Assembly: GCF_900128415.1 (NCBI RefSeq)
Contig: NZ_LT635772.1
Span: 1,302,001-1,366,000 of the forward strand
Length of the DNA: 64,000 nucleotides
DNA from: Anaerococcus mediterraneensis
Lineage (GTDB): Bacteria > Bacillota > Clostridia > Tissierellales > Peptoniphilaceae
Direction of reading: 5' to 3'
Shown: piece by piece, positions 27,401-40,168 of the stretch
How the letters are laid out: each line of letters starts with the position of its first letter
How positions within the stretch are numbered: the first letter of the stretch is position 1
Made by a program: the position numbers and the translations under genes
The notes under the pieces: generated by a model
What the model was told of the DNA's origin: nothing
What the model saw: the letters and a program-made list of their open reading frames with translations, nothing else
Database searches by the model: none

Positions 27401-27979
27401 TTAAAATAACCTTTTCTCTTCGCCTTTTATTAGCCTTTTTATATTATCCCTATGTTTAATTATTATATTACTAGCTAGTATGAGTATAACAAATGTAAAT
27501 GTGGTTAATCCATATTTATATATTGCCATAATACTTGTTATAATACTCATAAATATAGATGAGAGTGAAACAATTCTGGTGATTAAAAAAATAACCAAAA
27601 AAATTATAAACAATATTATAGCAAATTTTGTATCAACAAATAAAAGTGAACCAAAAGTAGTAGCTACACCCTTACCAGCTTTGAAGTGTAATATAAAACT
27701 ATACATGTGACCTAATACAACAAATAACATAGCTATATACATGCCACTTTCTGATCCTATTTTTTTTCCTAGAAAACAAGCGAATGTACCCTTCAGGAGG
27801 TCCAAAAGAAATGTAGCTAGCCCTGCAAATTTACCAAAATTTCTAATGGCATTTGTAGTTCCTACATTACCAGACCCCATAGTTCTAATATCTTTATTGA
27901 AAAAAATTTTTCCTATCAAATAAGCTGCTGGTAAGGATCCAATTATATAAGATAAGGCTGCTACAAATATTAATTTCAT
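27401..27979 (-). CDS. plsY: Acyl-phosphate:glycerol-3-phosphate acyltransferase PlsY
   Basis: An integral membrane enzyme that acylates glycerol-3-phosphate from acyl-phosphate. 192 residues with five predicted membrane segments and the three PlsY motifs: SLPAAYLIGK, GSGNVGTTNAIR and KAGKGVATTFG. It overlaps der by four bases (ATGA) and sits just before gpsA, which makes its substrate. Confidence 0.96.
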   Translation of the reverse strand: MKLIFVAALSYIIGSLPAAYLIGKIFFNKDIRTMGSGNVGTTNAIRNFGKFAGLATFLLDLLKGTFACFLGKKIGSESGMYIAMLFVVLGHMYSFILHFKAGKGVATTFGSLLFVDTKFAIILFIIFLVIFLITRIVSLSSIFMSIITSIMAIYKYGLTTFTFVILILASNIIIKHRDNIKRLIKGEEKRLF

Positions 27980-29295
27980 GATTTATCTCCACGGGCTTTG
28001 AAAATAAAGCTGAAAGGAACTCCTACTAATGGATAATTTTGTCTTATTTGATTTTCTAAATATCTCGTATATGAAAAATGTATTAATTCTCTATCGTTTA
28101 TAGATAGTAAGAACTTAGGAGGGGCAGTTGCTACTTGGCTCATATAATAAATTTTAAGTCTTTTGCCCTTATCATGTGGAGGTGGATTTAAAAGCATGGC
28201 ATCTTGCAATATTGTATTTAGGATGCCTGTTTTTATTCTCATATTGTAGTTTATATTTACAACCTCAATCATGTCCAACAAAGTATCTATTCTTTTGTTA
28301 TCTTTAACCGAAATAAATACTATAGGGGCATATGGAGCAAAGGATAATACTTCTCTTATTCTTTTTTCCATCTCCATCATTGTATTAGTTTCTTTTTCAA
28401 CAAGGTCCCATTTATTTACTGCAATAATAATTGCCTTTTTATTATTGTGGGCATAGCCTGCAATTTTTGCGTCTTGCTCTGTGACTCCTACTGTTGCATC
28501 TATTAAAAACAAACAAATTTCAGCACTATCTACTGCATCAAAAGTCCTTTGGTTGGCATAATATTCTACATTTTCAGTAACTTTGGCTTTTCTACGAAGA
28601 CCAGCTGTATCTATTAATACATAGTTATTATCATTGTATTGCCAATAGCTATCTACAGCGTCTCTTGTAGTTCCGGCAATGTTTGTTACAATCATTCTCT
28701 CTTCATTTAAAAGCAAATTTACTAAGGATGATTTCCCGGCATTAGGTTTACCTATTATGGCAATTCTTGTTTCATCATCAGCACCTTCATATTGAGAAAA
28801 ATCGATATAGGACACTATAGAATCTAATAAATCACCCAAGCCTTTTGATTGCTCAGCAGATATTATTTGCAGATCATCAAAACCAAATTGATAAAAATCA
28901 TATACATCATCTGGCATTTTCATATTATCTACTTTATTTACTACAATTATTACTGGTTTATTATATTTTCTAACTTCATTTGCTATATCTACATCATAAG
29001 GATTTAGACCTTCTTTTCCATCAACGACAAAGAGTATTAGATCTGTCTCCATCATTGCCTTTTCAACTTGGCCCTTGATTTCAAGATCCATCATATCCTT
29101 ACTAGATATATCTATACCACCTGTATCAACAAGCAAAAATTCATTTCTCTGCCACTCAGCTTTATCAACAATTCTATCGCGAGTAACTCCAGAGATATCT
29201 TCGGTTATTGATTTTCTTTTACCTACTATACGGTTAAAAAGTGTAGATTTACCTACATTTGTTCTTCCTACTAGGGTTACAATTGGCAGTGCCAT
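27976..29295 (-). CDS. der: Ribosome-assembly GTPase Der (EngA)
   Basis: Contains two tandem GTPase domains and a C-terminal KH-like domain, acting in 50S subunit assembly. 439 residues. Walker A motifs GRTNVGKSTL (residue 10 region) and GKPNAGKSSL (about 183), switch motifs DTGGID and DTAGLR, and NKVD / NKWD specificity motifs are visible. Confidence 0.97.
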   Translation of the reverse strand: MALPIVTLVGRTNVGKSTLFNRIVGKRKSITEDISGVTRDRIVDKAEWQRNEFLLVDTGGIDISSKDMMDLEIKGQVEKAMMETDLILFVVDGKEGLNPYDVDIANEVRKYNKPVIIVVNKVDNMKMPDDVYDFYQFGFDDLQIISAEQSKGLGDLLDSIVSYIDFSQYEGADDETRIAIIGKPNAGKSSLVNLLLNEERMIVTNIAGTTRDAVDSYWQYNDNNYVLIDTAGLRRKAKVTENVEYYANQRTFDAVDSAEICLFLIDATVGVTEQDAKIAGYAHNNKKAIIIAVNKWDLVEKETNTMMEMEKRIREVLSFAPYAPIVFISVKDNKRIDTLLDMIEVVNINYNMRIKTGILNTILQDAMLLNPPPHDKGKRLKIYYMSQVATAPPKFLLSINDRELIHFSYTRYLENQIRQNYPLVGVPFSFIFKARGDKS

Positions 29296-29297
29296 AA

Positions 29298-30536
29298 TTA
29301 TTCTCCATATACAGGAAATCTTGCAGTTAAAGCATTAACTTCATTTCTAATATTATCAATAGAGTCTTCTTTTCTAAGTGTCTTAGAAATTAAGTCAATA
29401 ATGATTTCCATTTCTTCTTCCTTCATACCACGGCTTGTTACAGCAGCTGTTCCAATTCTTAAACCTGAAGCGACCATTGGAGACAGTTTTTCATTAGGTA
29501 TAGTGTTTTTGTTTGTTGTAATATTTACTTCATCTAATAAATGCTGAGCATCTTTTCCGGTAATTCCTTCTTTTGTTAGATCTATTAGAAGTAAATGGTT
29601 ATCTGTACCACCTGATACAAGTTCATATCCCCTATCTAGCAAGGATTTTTCCATAGCTTTTGCGTTTTTCTTTATTTGTATAGCATAATCTTTCCAGGAA
29701 GGATCAAGATTTTGTTTAAATCCTATTGCTTTAGCTGCTATAATATGCTCTAAAGGACCACCTTGTAAACCCGGAAATACTGCTTTGTCTATATTTTTTG
29801 CATATTTTTCACTAGACATAATTAGTCCAGACCTTGGCCCTCTTAGGGTTTTATGGGTTGTAGTTGTTATTATATCAGCATAACCAACTGGACTTGGATG
29901 CTCGCATGCTACAACAAGACCAGCAATATGAGCAATATCTGCCATAAGTATAGCGCCAACTTCATCTGCAATTTCTTTAAATTTCTTAAAATCTATTATC
30001 CTTGGATAAGCAGATGCTCCAGCTAGTATTAATTTAGGTTTTACTTCTTTAGCTATAGCTAAAACATTATCATAATCTATCCTACCACTATCTGGATCTA
30101 CTCCATAGTGATGAAAATCATATGTTTTTCCAGAAACATTCACTCTAGACCCATGTGAAAGGTGGCCACCCTCTGTTAGGTTCATTGCAAGGACTCTATC
30201 TCCAGGTTTTAACACCGCTAAGTAAGCTGCAGCATTTGCATCTGATCCAGAATGTGGTTGAACATTTACATGGTCGCATCCAAAAAGCTCTTTGGCCCTA
30301 TCTATAGCTATTTGTTCAATAATATCTATATATTCACAGCCACCATAATATCTTTTACCTGGTAAACCTTCAGCATATTTATTAGTTAGGATGCTACCAT
30401 TTGCCTCAAGTATTGCTTTTGATACATAATTTTCTGATGCGATTAATTCTATATTTCTTTCTTGTCTTGCTTCTTCTTTTTTTAATGCTTCGTAAACTTC
30501 TGAATCAAATTCTTTTATATGTTCGTAATTCATCAT
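29298..30536 (-). CDS. glyA: Serine hydroxymethyltransferase
   Basis: A PLP enzyme interconverting serine and glycine with tetrahydrofolate. 412 residues. The PLP lysine is in [25 protein letters not shown] and the N-terminal ELIASENY motif are intact. The start overlaps the stop of the RseC-like gene (ATGA). Two ATGs are adjacent; the first matches SD spacing. Confidence 0.97.
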   Translation of the reverse strand: MMNYEHIKEFDSEVYEALKKEEARQERNIELIASENYVSKAILEANGSILTNKYAEGLPGKRYYGGCEYIDIIEQIAIDRAKELFGCDHVNVQPHSGSDANAAAYLAVLKPGDRVLAMNLTEGGHLSHGSRVNVSGKTYDFHHYGVDPDSGRIDYDNVLAIAKEVKPKLILAGASAYPRIIDFKKFKEIADEVGAILMADIAHIAGLVVACEHPSPVGYADIITTTTHKTLRGPRSGLIMSSEKYAKNIDKAVFPGLQGGPLEHIIAAKAIGFKQNLDPSWKDYAIQIKKNAKAMEKSLLDRGYELVSGGTDNHLLLIDLTKEGITGKDAQHLLDEVNITTNKNTIPNEKLSPMVASGLRIGTAAVTSRGMKEEEMEIIIDLISKTLRKEDSIDNIRNEVNALTARFPVYGE

Positions 30537-30946
30537 GCTTTCCTCACTTTCATAAGCTTTTCACTATTAAACTTTTTGTCAAAATTTCTAATGATCAAAA
30601 CTGATATAGTCAGCAAGATTATAACCAAAAATAATGTTATTAAATTTATATCAAAACCAGAGTTCTTCATAAAATATTGAGGAATTACAATACCTATAAG
30701 TAACATTATTGCTGGAAATATATAGACTAAGGCTGATAATTTGTTAATTTTATCAGCATCACTCTCTAAGATAACTTTGTCACCTTCATTAAAATTGTCT
30801 GCAGAAAAAATTTCGATTATAGTAGATTTTTTTTCAACACATGAACTTGCAGATGCGCATGAACCACAAGCACCGGTTCTATCTACCTGTATCTTTAGTT
30901 TTCCATTATTATTTTCAAGAATTATTCCTTCTTTTGTCATTGACAT
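30533..30946 (-). CDS. RseC/MucC-family membrane protein
   Basis: 137 residues: an N-terminal soluble part with [14 protein letters not shown], where four closely spaced Cys match the RseC metal/Fe-S motif, then two membrane segments (about 67-90 and 98-116). In Firmicutes such proteins are often encoded near redox modules such as Rnf, but none is near here; the neighbours are aspS and glyA. Redox or electron-transfer function is inference. Confidence 0.8.
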   Translation of the reverse strand: MSMTKEGIILENNNGKLKIQVDRTGACGSCASASSCVEKKSTIIEIFSADNFNEGDKVILESDADKINKLSALVYIFPAIMLLIGIVIPQYFMKNSGFDINLITLFLVIILLTISVLIIRNFDKKFNSEKLMKVRKA

Positions 30947-30953
30947 TATTAGA

Positions 30954-32702
30954 TCACCTCAATTTTATATCTAATTCTTCTAGAGCCTTTTCATCAACCA
31001 CAGATGGAGCATCAGTTAATGGACATGTTGCAGATTGTGTTTTTGGAAAGGCAATTATATCCTTGATATTGTCAGTTTTTGCAAATAGCATCAATAGTCT
31101 ATCAAGACCATAAGCAAGTCCAGCGTGAGGAGGTGTACCATATTGTAGGGCCTCTATAAAGAAACCAAATTTATTTTCTATATCTTCTTTGCTAAGCTTT
31201 AGGGCTTTAAAAACTCTTTCTTGGAGGTCTGAGTTATTTATCCTAACTGATCCACCACCCATTTCATCACCATTTATTACAATATCATAGGCTTGTGTTC
31301 GAACTTTTTCTGGATGAGTTTCTAGCAAGTCTATGTCTTCTTCATTCATCATTGTGAAAGGATGGTGCTGAGCTACGTAACGATCTTCTTCCTCATTGTA
31401 TTCAAACATTGGGAAGTTTACTACCCATGTGAGGGAATATTCTTTTTCGTAGAGATCATTATCTTTTGCTACCTTAACCCTAAGAGCTCCCATAGCCTCT
31501 AGAACAGTTTTATCTTTATCTGCTGCTAAAAATACCAAGTCACCATCTTTAGCTCCAGTTATTTCTTTGATTTTTTCCACAATATCATCAGTCAAGAATT
31601 TTTTGATTGATGATTGCATTTGGTCATTGAATTTAATATAAGATAATCCCTTTAATCCAAAATCTTTTACAAAATCGGTTAACTTATCTAATTGCTTTCT
31701 AGAGTATTTATCTTCAAGACCTGTAAAGTTTATAGCTCTTACAGACCTACCTTCGCTGGTATTATCTGCAAATACTTTAAACTCGCTATTAGCAAAAACT
31801 TCTGAAACATCTTTAATCTTACAACCATATCTTAAATCTGGTTTGTCTGATCCATATGAATTCATAGCCTCACTGTAGTCCATTCTGTCTATAGGAAGTT
31901 TTAGGTCATAGTCAGTGTATTTATCAAATAGAGTTTTTAGAAGTCCTTCATTCATAGCTATGACATCGTCTTGGTCAGAAAAACTCATTTCCAGGTCAAG
32001 CTGGGTAAATTCTGGCTGCCTGTTAGCTCTCAAATCTTCATCTCTGAAGCATTTTACAACCTGGAAATACCTATCTAATGAACCGATCATCAAAATTTGT
32101 TTTAGCAGTTGTGGAGATTGAGGAAGAGCATAGAATTTACCTTGGTTTATCCTCGATGGTACTAGATAATCTCTAGCTCCTTCTGGTGTTGGTTTTGTTA
32201 GAAATGGAGTTTCTACTTCAGTAAAATCATTGTCATACATATACTCCCTCATGGTCCTTACAATATCAGACCTTAGCTTTAGGTTTTTTTGTACTGAAGG
32301 TTTTCTCATATCCAAGTACCTATATTTAAGTCTTAGATTTTCGCTGACATCGTCATCGTCTTTTATATAAATTGGTGGAGTCTTAGCCTTATCCAGGATA
32401 TTGATTTTTTCTGCAATAATCTCAATCTCTCCTGTAGGAATATCAAGATTTTTACTTTCTCTTTCAAAGACCTTTCCCTTGACTTCTAGTACATATTCTG
32501 CAGAAATTTCTCTGGCTGTTTTGTAATTATTTTCATCATCTTGTCTAATAACTACTTGGCTTATACCAGTTTTATCTCTTAGGTCTATAAAAACTAGAGA
32601 ACCTAGGTTGCGTTTTTTAGCAACCCATCCCATCAAAACTACTTCTTTACCTAAGTCTTTTATACTTAGGTCTCCACACATATTTGTTCTTTTAAATTCC
32701 AT
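30954..32702 (-). CDS. aspS: Aspartyl-tRNA synthetase (bacterial type)
   Basis: 582 residues with the N-terminal OB anticodon-binding domain (about 1-105), class II motif 2 (CFRDEDLRANRQPEFTQLDLE), the bacterial GAD insertion domain, and motif 3 (GLAYGLDRL). Whether it is discriminating or also charges tRNA-Asn cannot be told here. It follows the MBL gene by 11 bp with GGAGG before the ATG. Confidence 0.97.
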   Translation of the reverse strand: MEFKRTNMCGDLSIKDLGKEVVLMGWVAKKRNLGSLVFIDLRDKTGISQVVIRQDDENNYKTAREISAEYVLEVKGKVFERESKNLDIPTGEIEIIAEKINILDKAKTPPIYIKDDDDVSENLRLKYRYLDMRKPSVQKNLKLRSDIVRTMREYMYDNDFTEVETPFLTKPTPEGARDYLVPSRINQGKFYALPQSPQLLKQILMIGSLDRYFQVVKCFRDEDLRANRQPEFTQLDLEMSFSDQDDVIAMNEGLLKTLFDKYTDYDLKLPIDRMDYSEAMNSYGSDKPDLRYGCKIKDVSEVFANSEFKVFADNTSEGRSVRAINFTGLEDKYSRKQLDKLTDFVKDFGLKGLSYIKFNDQMQSSIKKFLTDDIVEKIKEITGAKDGDLVFLAADKDKTVLEAMGALRVKVAKDNDLYEKEYSLTWVVNFPMFEYNEEEDRYVAQHHPFTMMNEEDIDLLETHPEKVRTQAYDIVINGDEMGGGSVRINNSDLQERVFKALKLSKEDIENKFGFFIEALQYGTPPHAGLAYGLDRLLMLFAKTDNIKDIIAFPKTQSATCPLTDAPSVVDEKALEELDIKLR

Positions 32703-32713
32703 ATTTCCTCCAA

Positions 32714-33325
32714 TTATATTAAAAATGGATTATTTGCTAGCTCAAATCCTATTTCGCTATTTTCATTATGTCCTGGATAGACTATTGTGTTTTTATCCAA
32801 CTTACCCAATTTATTCTTTATTGAATATATAATATCTTGAATAGACCCTCCAGGAAAATCGGTCCTTCCTATTGATAGTCTAAAAAGTGTATCTCCTGTA
32901 AAGACAACATCTTCATCTTTCAAAGCAAAGCTCATAGAATCAATTGTATGACCAGGAGTTTTTATAGCAGTGATATTAAAGTTCGAAAAAACTTGACCAT
33001 CTTTTAGATATATATCTATCGGAACCTCAAGATTATTTATATGGTATCCTAGGTTATAATTAGGATCATTTGCTAAATACCTCGCATCTTCAGAAGCATA
33101 AACATCTACTCCAAATTTATCCCTATAGTATTTAAGACCCTCGACATGGTCAAAATGAGTATGTGTTTGTAATATAAATTTTATATCTATATTATTATCT
33201 TCAATATATTTATCAACTGCAGGGCTAATAGCCGCACAATCTACTAAAAATCCTTGGCCTTTATCGTCACTAACAACATACATATTCGTCATAACTTGAC
33301 CAAGAACAAATTTTTTTACATTCAC
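32714..33325 (-). CDS. MBL-fold metallohydrolase (glyoxalase II-like)
   Basis: 203 residues with the metallo-beta-lactamase ligands HTHFDH (about residues 54-59), the later KTPGHT and GDTLFR, and YPGHN. The size and motif set match the short YcbL/GloB-like hydrolases. The substrate is unknown. The start codon is GTG, sharing one base with the dtd TAG stop, with AAGGA seven bases upstream. Confidence 0.88.
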   Translation of the reverse strand: MNVKKFVLGQVMTNMYVVSDDKGQGFLVDCAAISPAVDKYIEDNNIDIKFILQTHTHFDHVEGLKYYRDKFGVDVYASEDARYLANDPNYNLGYHINNLEVPIDIYLKDGQVFSNFNITAIKTPGHTIDSMSFALKDEDVVFTGDTLFRLSIGRTDFPGGSIQDIIYSIKNKLGKLDKNTIVYPGHNENSEIGFELANNPFLI

Positions 33326-33774
33326 TACAGTATCCTTTCACTATCTATAATTATTGTAACTGGACCGTCATTTACAAGGCTAACTTCCATATGGGCTTGG
33401 AATTTGCCCGATTTAACAGTAAAACCATCATTTCTTAAATTATCTATAAGTTTTTCATAATAATTATTTGCTTTTTCTAATCCAGCAGACATTACAAAAG
33501 ATGGTCTATTGCCTTTTCTAACGTCACCATACAAGGTGAACTGGCTAACTAACAAAATTTCTCCATCGACATCTCTTATAGATAGGTTTAATTTATCATT
33601 TTCATCTTCAAAAACCCTTAGATTAGATATTTTTCTCTGGATATATTCTAAATCCTCATCAGTATCAGTTTCTTTAACTGCAAGTAAAACTAAATAACCT
33701 TTATTTATTTCCGAAATAATTTCATTATTTACACTCACATTTGCCTTACTTACTCTTTGAATAATAGCTCTCAT
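33325..33774 (-). CDS. dtd: D-aminoacyl-tRNA deacylase
   Basis: Removes D-amino acids (and glycine from mischarged tRNA-Ala) from tRNA. 149 residues. The family motifs SQFTLYGDVRKGNRPSF and the cross-subunit Gly-Pro motif in VNDGPVTI are intact. It starts in a TAATG overlap with the rel stop, the common rel-dtd arrangement of Firmicutes. Confidence 0.97.
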   Translation of the reverse strand: MRAIIQRVSKANVSVNNEIISEINKGYLVLLAVKETDTDEDLEYIQRKISNLRVFEDENDKLNLSIRDVDGEILLVSQFTLYGDVRKGNRPSFVMSAGLEKANNYYEKLIDNLRNDGFTVKSGKFQAHMEVSLVNDGPVTIIIDSERIL

Positions 33775-35954
33775 TAGTTTTTCACCCTATATACATCTTC
33801 TATTGTTTTTATAGTTTTTAATTTCCTAATAACATCGTTTAACTGCTTGGTACTCGATACCTCAATTATAAGGTCCATAATCCCTTCTTTACTATCAGTT
33901 CTTGCATTAATGCTTAGGATATTTACATCAAAAGTTGATAATACTTTTGATATTTCAAAAAGTATTGATGGACTATTGATGGTCATAATTTGTATTTTGA
34001 CAGGGAATTTGTCTGTAGTAAGGTTTTGCCAATAAACATCAATAAGTCTTTCTGGAGATTTAGAATTTATAATATTTGGACAAGTTTTGACATGAACTGA
34101 TATACCGTTTCCTTTTGTAATAAATCCTATAATTGGATCTCCTGGTACAGGTGTACAACATTTTGCAAATTTAACTTCTACATCTTCATCCAAATCGGAT
34201 ACTCTTATTTCATTAGTAGCTTGTGTATTGATTTGCCTGTTTGTTATCTCTAGATTTTTGCTTATTTTATTTTCTTCTTGGGCTTTTTTATCTTTTCTAA
34301 TTAGTTTTTGACTAACTTGTTCTGGTGTGGTTTTTCCATAGCCAACAGAAGCAAACATCTCATCTTCGCTTGGGAAACCTAGATCATTTGCAATGTCTAT
34401 AAGCCATTCTTCTTTTAGTAGGGACCTGTAGTTTTGCCTGTATTTTTTTAGTTCTCTAACAACAGAGTTTTTACCAATGGTGATATTTTCTTCTTTATCA
34501 AATCTTTTAAAAAATTGTTTGATTTTAGATTTTGCTTGGTTTGATTTAACAATATTTAGCCAATCTCTACTAGGACCCTGTGAGTTTTTACTTGTAATGA
34601 TTTCAACCAAGTCTCCAGTTTTTAACTGATGGGTTAGGGGAACCATCCTACCATTAACCATAGCTCCTACACAAGAGTTTCCTACTTCTGTATGGATCTT
34701 ATAAGCAAAATCGATTGTACAGGATTCCATTGGTAGGGAATAGACTTCACCGTCAGGAGAGTAGACATATATTTCTCTAGAGAAAAAATCTGTCTTTAAT
34801 GTATCCATAAACTCTAAGGTGTTTACATCTTTTCCCCCATCTTGTTGCCACTCAACTATCTGTCTTAAAAAACTCATGGCATCATCAAAGTCTGACTTTG
34901 TATTATTATTTTCTTTATATCTCCAATGGGCAGCAACACCAAATTCACACTCTTTGTGCATTTGACGAGTTCTTATTTGTACTTCAAAGGGTCTTGAGTC
35001 ATCACCAAAAACTGTCGTATGCAAAGACCTATAACCATTTGGCTTGGGTTGACCTATATAATCTTTAATCCTATTTGGTATAGGTCTCCAGATAGAATGA
35101 ACCTTTCCTAGAACTGCATAGCATTCTGCTATTGTATCTACAAGAACCCTTATTGCTGTTAAGTCATAGATTTCTTCAAATGCTATTTTATTTCTTTGCA
35201 TTTTTTTATTTATTGAATACAGAGACTTTGGCCTACCAGAAATTTCAAAATTGATATTTGTGTTTTTTAGGGCGTCAGTTAAGGTTTCAATTATTTCATT
35301 GATGTAAGCTTCACGTTCACGCCTTTTTACACTTACCATTTCTGCAAGCTCATAATATCGTTTTGGTTCTTGATACCTAAAGCAAAGGTCTTCTAATTCC
35401 CATTTTAGTGAATAAATACCGAGTCTATGAGCTAAAGGTACATATATTTCAATGGTTTCATTGGCTATTTGAATTTGTTTTTCTCTAGTCATATACTCTA
35501 GAGTTCTCATATTGTGAAGTCTATCAGCAAGTTTTATTAGGACTACTCTGACGTCACTAGCCATAGCCATAACCATTTTTCTAATATTTTCAGCTTGTTT
35601 TTCTTCCCTAGAATTATAATTAAGATTTTTTAGCTTGGTAACTCCATCTACTAAAAAAGTTATCTCCTCACCAAACTCAGTCTGCATTTGATCACGACTG
35701 ACATCGGTGTCTTCTAAAACATCATGCATTAGTCCTGCACAGATTGTTTCATCATCTAATTTCATATTAGATAAGTTACAAGCAACAGCTATAGGATGAA
35801 TAAAATAATCCTCTCCAGAATTTCTTTTTTGCCCATCATGATGTAGGGCTCCAAAGTCATAAGCTTTTTTTATAAGATTTATATCTGCATTTGGATTATT
35901 AGCTAAAATAGTTTCTTTAAATTTTTCAAATTCTTTTTTAAAATCAGTTGCCAT
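33774..35954 (-). CDS. relA: Bifunctional (p)ppGpp synthetase/hydrolase Rel
   Basis: Stringent-response enzyme. 726 residues with the HD hydrolase domain (HHDGQKR, MHDVLEDT, RLHNMRTLEYM), the synthetase domain (YSINKKMQR, YDLTAIRVLV, GYRSLHTTV, EVQIRT), the TGS domain (about 395-455) and a C-terminal ACT domain, with the zinc-finger-like CCTPVPGDPI before it. Both catalytic halves look intact, so hydrolysis and synthesis are expected. Confidence 0.97.
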   Translation of the reverse strand: MATDFKKEFEKFKETILANNPNADINLIKKAYDFGALHHDGQKRNSGEDYFIHPIAVACNLSNMKLDDETICAGLMHDVLEDTDVSRDQMQTEFGEEITFLVDGVTKLKNLNYNSREEKQAENIRKMVMAMASDVRVVLIKLADRLHNMRTLEYMTREKQIQIANETIEIYVPLAHRLGIYSLKWELEDLCFRYQEPKRYYELAEMVSVKRREREAYINEIIETLTDALKNTNINFEISGRPKSLYSINKKMQRNKIAFEEIYDLTAIRVLVDTIAECYAVLGKVHSIWRPIPNRIKDYIGQPKPNGYRSLHTTVFGDDSRPFEVQIRTRQMHKECEFGVAAHWRYKENNNTKSDFDDAMSFLRQIVEWQQDGGKDVNTLEFMDTLKTDFFSREIYVYSPDGEVYSLPMESCTIDFAYKIHTEVGNSCVGAMVNGRMVPLTHQLKTGDLVEIITSKNSQGPSRDWLNIVKSNQAKSKIKQFFKRFDKEENITIGKNSVVRELKKYRQNYRSLLKEEWLIDIANDLGFPSEDEMFASVGYGKTTPEQVSQKLIRKDKKAQEENKISKNLEITNRQINTQATNEIRVSDLDEDVEVKFAKCCTPVPGDPIIGFITKGNGISVHVKTCPNIINSKSPERLIDVYWQNLTTDKFPVKIQIMTINSPSILFEISKVLSTFDVNILSINARTDSKEGIMDLIIEVSSTKQLNDVIRKLKTIKTIEDVYRVKN

Positions 35955-35958
35955 TGTA

Positions 35959-37689
35959 TCACCTAATATCTATAAGCTTTAGTTGTAGGGATCTTTGCCC
36001 CCTAAATTCGTTGATATCTGGATAATAAAGTATATCAATTTTTTTCCCTAAGAGATTGTCCCCATATTTTTCCTTGAGGTAATTATAATCATCTTCGGCT
36101 TGGAATTTTATTGCATTATAATAATATCCGTTTTGCTTAAAGCTTATCTTCATAGTTTTTTTATCTTTACCTATCATTGAGACGCTTGCTATTTCTACAT
36201 CTTTATTTGCAAAGACGGGTTTTTCATTTCCCTTGCCAAAAGGCTTCAATTTTTCAACACTTTCTGCAAATTCTAAGGATAAATTCTTAATAGCGATTTG
36301 TCCATCGATATTGATAGATTTTGTTTTATCAGTTTTATTTAGTTTTGAATTTTCATTTAAAAATGTTCTTAGTTCATCAATTTTTTCTATTTCCAAGGAC
36401 AAGCCGCAAGCCATTGGGTGACCACCAAATGATATAAGCTGATCTGAAAATTTATTCACTTCTTCATAAATGTTATAAGCTTCTATAGATCTTCCAGAAC
36501 CTTTAGCAAAGCTATTATCTATAGAGTTTGTAATAACTATAGTAGGCTTATAATATTTTTCTTTGATCCTACCTGCTACAATTCCACATATGGATTCATT
36601 GAAATCTGGATCATAGACAACTAATATATCATCTTTGTCATAAGAATTTTTTTCTATTATATCTATAGCTTTATTATAAGCGTTTTCTGTAAGAGTTTTT
36701 CTCTCGTTGTTTAATTCTACCAATTGTCTAGCCTTATGATAGATATCATCAATGTCTTCTTCGGTCAGCAAATCAATAGCAATTTTGGCAGAACTTAGTC
36801 TACCTGTAGAATTCATAAGGGGTCCAAGAATAAATCCAAGTGTATATTCATCTACCTGTCTATCCCATGATGACTCATCTAAAAGTGCTTTGATTCCGAT
36901 TTTTTCTGTGTCATTAAGTCTCTTTAGGCCTTCAATAACAAAAATCCTATTTTCATCTGTTAGAGATACGATATCACAAACTGTACCCATAGCAACATAT
37001 TCTAGGAGTGAATAAAGATAATAAAAATCTCCGTCTAGCCTTTGATACAGGCCTTGCATTAGTTTAAAACTAACCCCTGCTCCGCACAGGTCATCGAAGG
37101 GATAAGTCGAGTCTAGTCTTTTAGGATTGATGACTGCGTTGGCATTTGGCAATACCTGTTTTACCCAATCATCTTTAGATTCCTTTTGAATTTGGTGATG
37201 GTCTGTAACTATGACATTTATCCCATTAGATCTGAGATTATCAATCTGATCAAAGCCTGTTATACCATTGTCGCATGTTATAACGAGAGATACACAATCA
37301 TCTATGGCTTTTTCACTCATTTTAGATGAAATTCCATATCCCTCTTCCATCCTATGAGGAATGTCATAAGATATATTATCATAATAGAATAATAATCCAT
37401 CCATTAGGGTCATGACTGATGCTATTCCATCTTGGTCATAGTCTCCAAATATCCTTATCTCTCCACCAGATTTCATAGTATTTATAATAAGGTCTACTGC
37501 CTTATCCATGTCATTTAATAGGAAAGGATCATGTAGCTTATCAAGGCTTGGATTTATGAACATATCAACCTTATTTGGCTCAACAATATCTCTATTTGCA
37601 AGAATTAAGGCTTGCAATTTTGTAATATTTTTATCCTTTAGAATATTCTTGTAATTTTCTTTTTTATTATATATAAACCAATTTGCCAT
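35959..37689 (-). CDS. recJ: Single-stranded-DNA exonuclease RecJ (short form)
   Basis: A 5'-3' ssDNA exonuclease of the DHH family. Motifs: DYDQDGIASV (motif I), TCDNGITG, VTDHHQ (the DHH motif) and GGHPMACGLS of DHHA1, then an OB-like C-terminus. At 576 residues it is the compact form without the C-terminal extension seen in Bacillus. It is preceded by its own promoter and the yajC terminator. Confidence 0.95.
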   Translation of the reverse strand: MANWFIYNKKENYKNILKDKNITKLQALILANRDIVEPNKVDMFINPSLDKLHDPFLLNDMDKAVDLIINTMKSGGEIRIFGDYDQDGIASVMTLMDGLLFYYDNISYDIPHRMEEGYGISSKMSEKAIDDCVSLVITCDNGITGFDQIDNLRSNGINVIVTDHHQIQKESKDDWVKQVLPNANAVINPKRLDSTYPFDDLCGAGVSFKLMQGLYQRLDGDFYYLYSLLEYVAMGTVCDIVSLTDENRIFVIEGLKRLNDTEKIGIKALLDESSWDRQVDEYTLGFILGPLMNSTGRLSSAKIAIDLLTEEDIDDIYHKARQLVELNNERKTLTENAYNKAIDIIEKNSYDKDDILVVYDPDFNESICGIVAGRIKEKYYKPTIVITNSIDNSFAKGSGRSIEAYNIYEEVNKFSDQLISFGGHPMACGLSLEIEKIDELRTFLNENSKLNKTDKTKSINIDGQIAIKNLSLEFAESVEKLKPFGKGNEKPVFANKDVEIASVSMIGKDKKTMKISFKQNGYYYNAIKFQAEDDYNYLKEKYGDNLLGKKIDILYYPDINEFRGQRSLQLKLIDIR

Positions 37690-37710
37690 TTTAATCCTTT
37701 CTTTTATAAA

Positions 37711-37739
37711 ATTATACTCTTTATATCACCTATTATAAA
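37711..37739 (-). promoter_or_regulatory. Predicted promoter for recJ-rel-dtd
   Basis: -35 TTTATA (37734-37739) and a perfect -10 TATAAT (37711-37716), spacer 17 bp, between the yajC terminator and the recJ SD. It likely drives recJ, rel, dtd, the MBL gene and aspS onwards. Confidence 0.6.
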
Positions 37740-37763
37740 GAAAAAGGAGGTTATGATCCTCCT
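37740..37763 (-). terminator. Intrinsic terminator after yajC
   Basis: AGGAGG / CCTCCT stem (37758-37763 with 37745-37750) and a 7-base loop, followed on the minus strand by TTTTTC. The yajC stop codon overlaps the stem. It ends the ruv-queA-tgt-yajC transcript. Confidence 0.8.
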
Positions 37764-38018
37764 ATAAAATATTATCTATATATGATTTATCAATTTCTAT
37801 ATAAGAGTGGTTAATCTGGTCTCCAGTTACTATGGTAATAATATTCCCATCTATTTTTGTTACATAAGCAATTATTCCAGATTTAGTTATAATTCTAGAA
37901 GATACCTTGAGATTTTCTTCTATATATCTTTTTCTCTCTTTTTCTTTTTTATAGTCTTTAATGTTCATAAAATAAAAGGCAATTGCAAATATTAATAAAA
38001 TTAAATACTCAAGTTTCA

Positions 38019-38019
<1 letters not shown>
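37762..38019 (-). CDS. yajC: Preprotein translocase subunit YajC
   Basis: 85 residues: one N-terminal membrane helix, then a basic, cytoplasmic domain (KKEKERKRYIEENLKVSSRIITKSGIIAYV) with the family's GG/SGI turn. An accessory to SecDF. It overlaps the tgt stop by one base (TGATG); tgt-yajC adjacency is conserved widely. Confidence 0.9.

Positions 38020-40168
<2,149 letters not shown>

Noticed and set aside
35959..37689. Truncated RecJ
   Set aside because: All DHH and DHHA1 motifs are present; a compact 570-residue RecJ is a normal variant.
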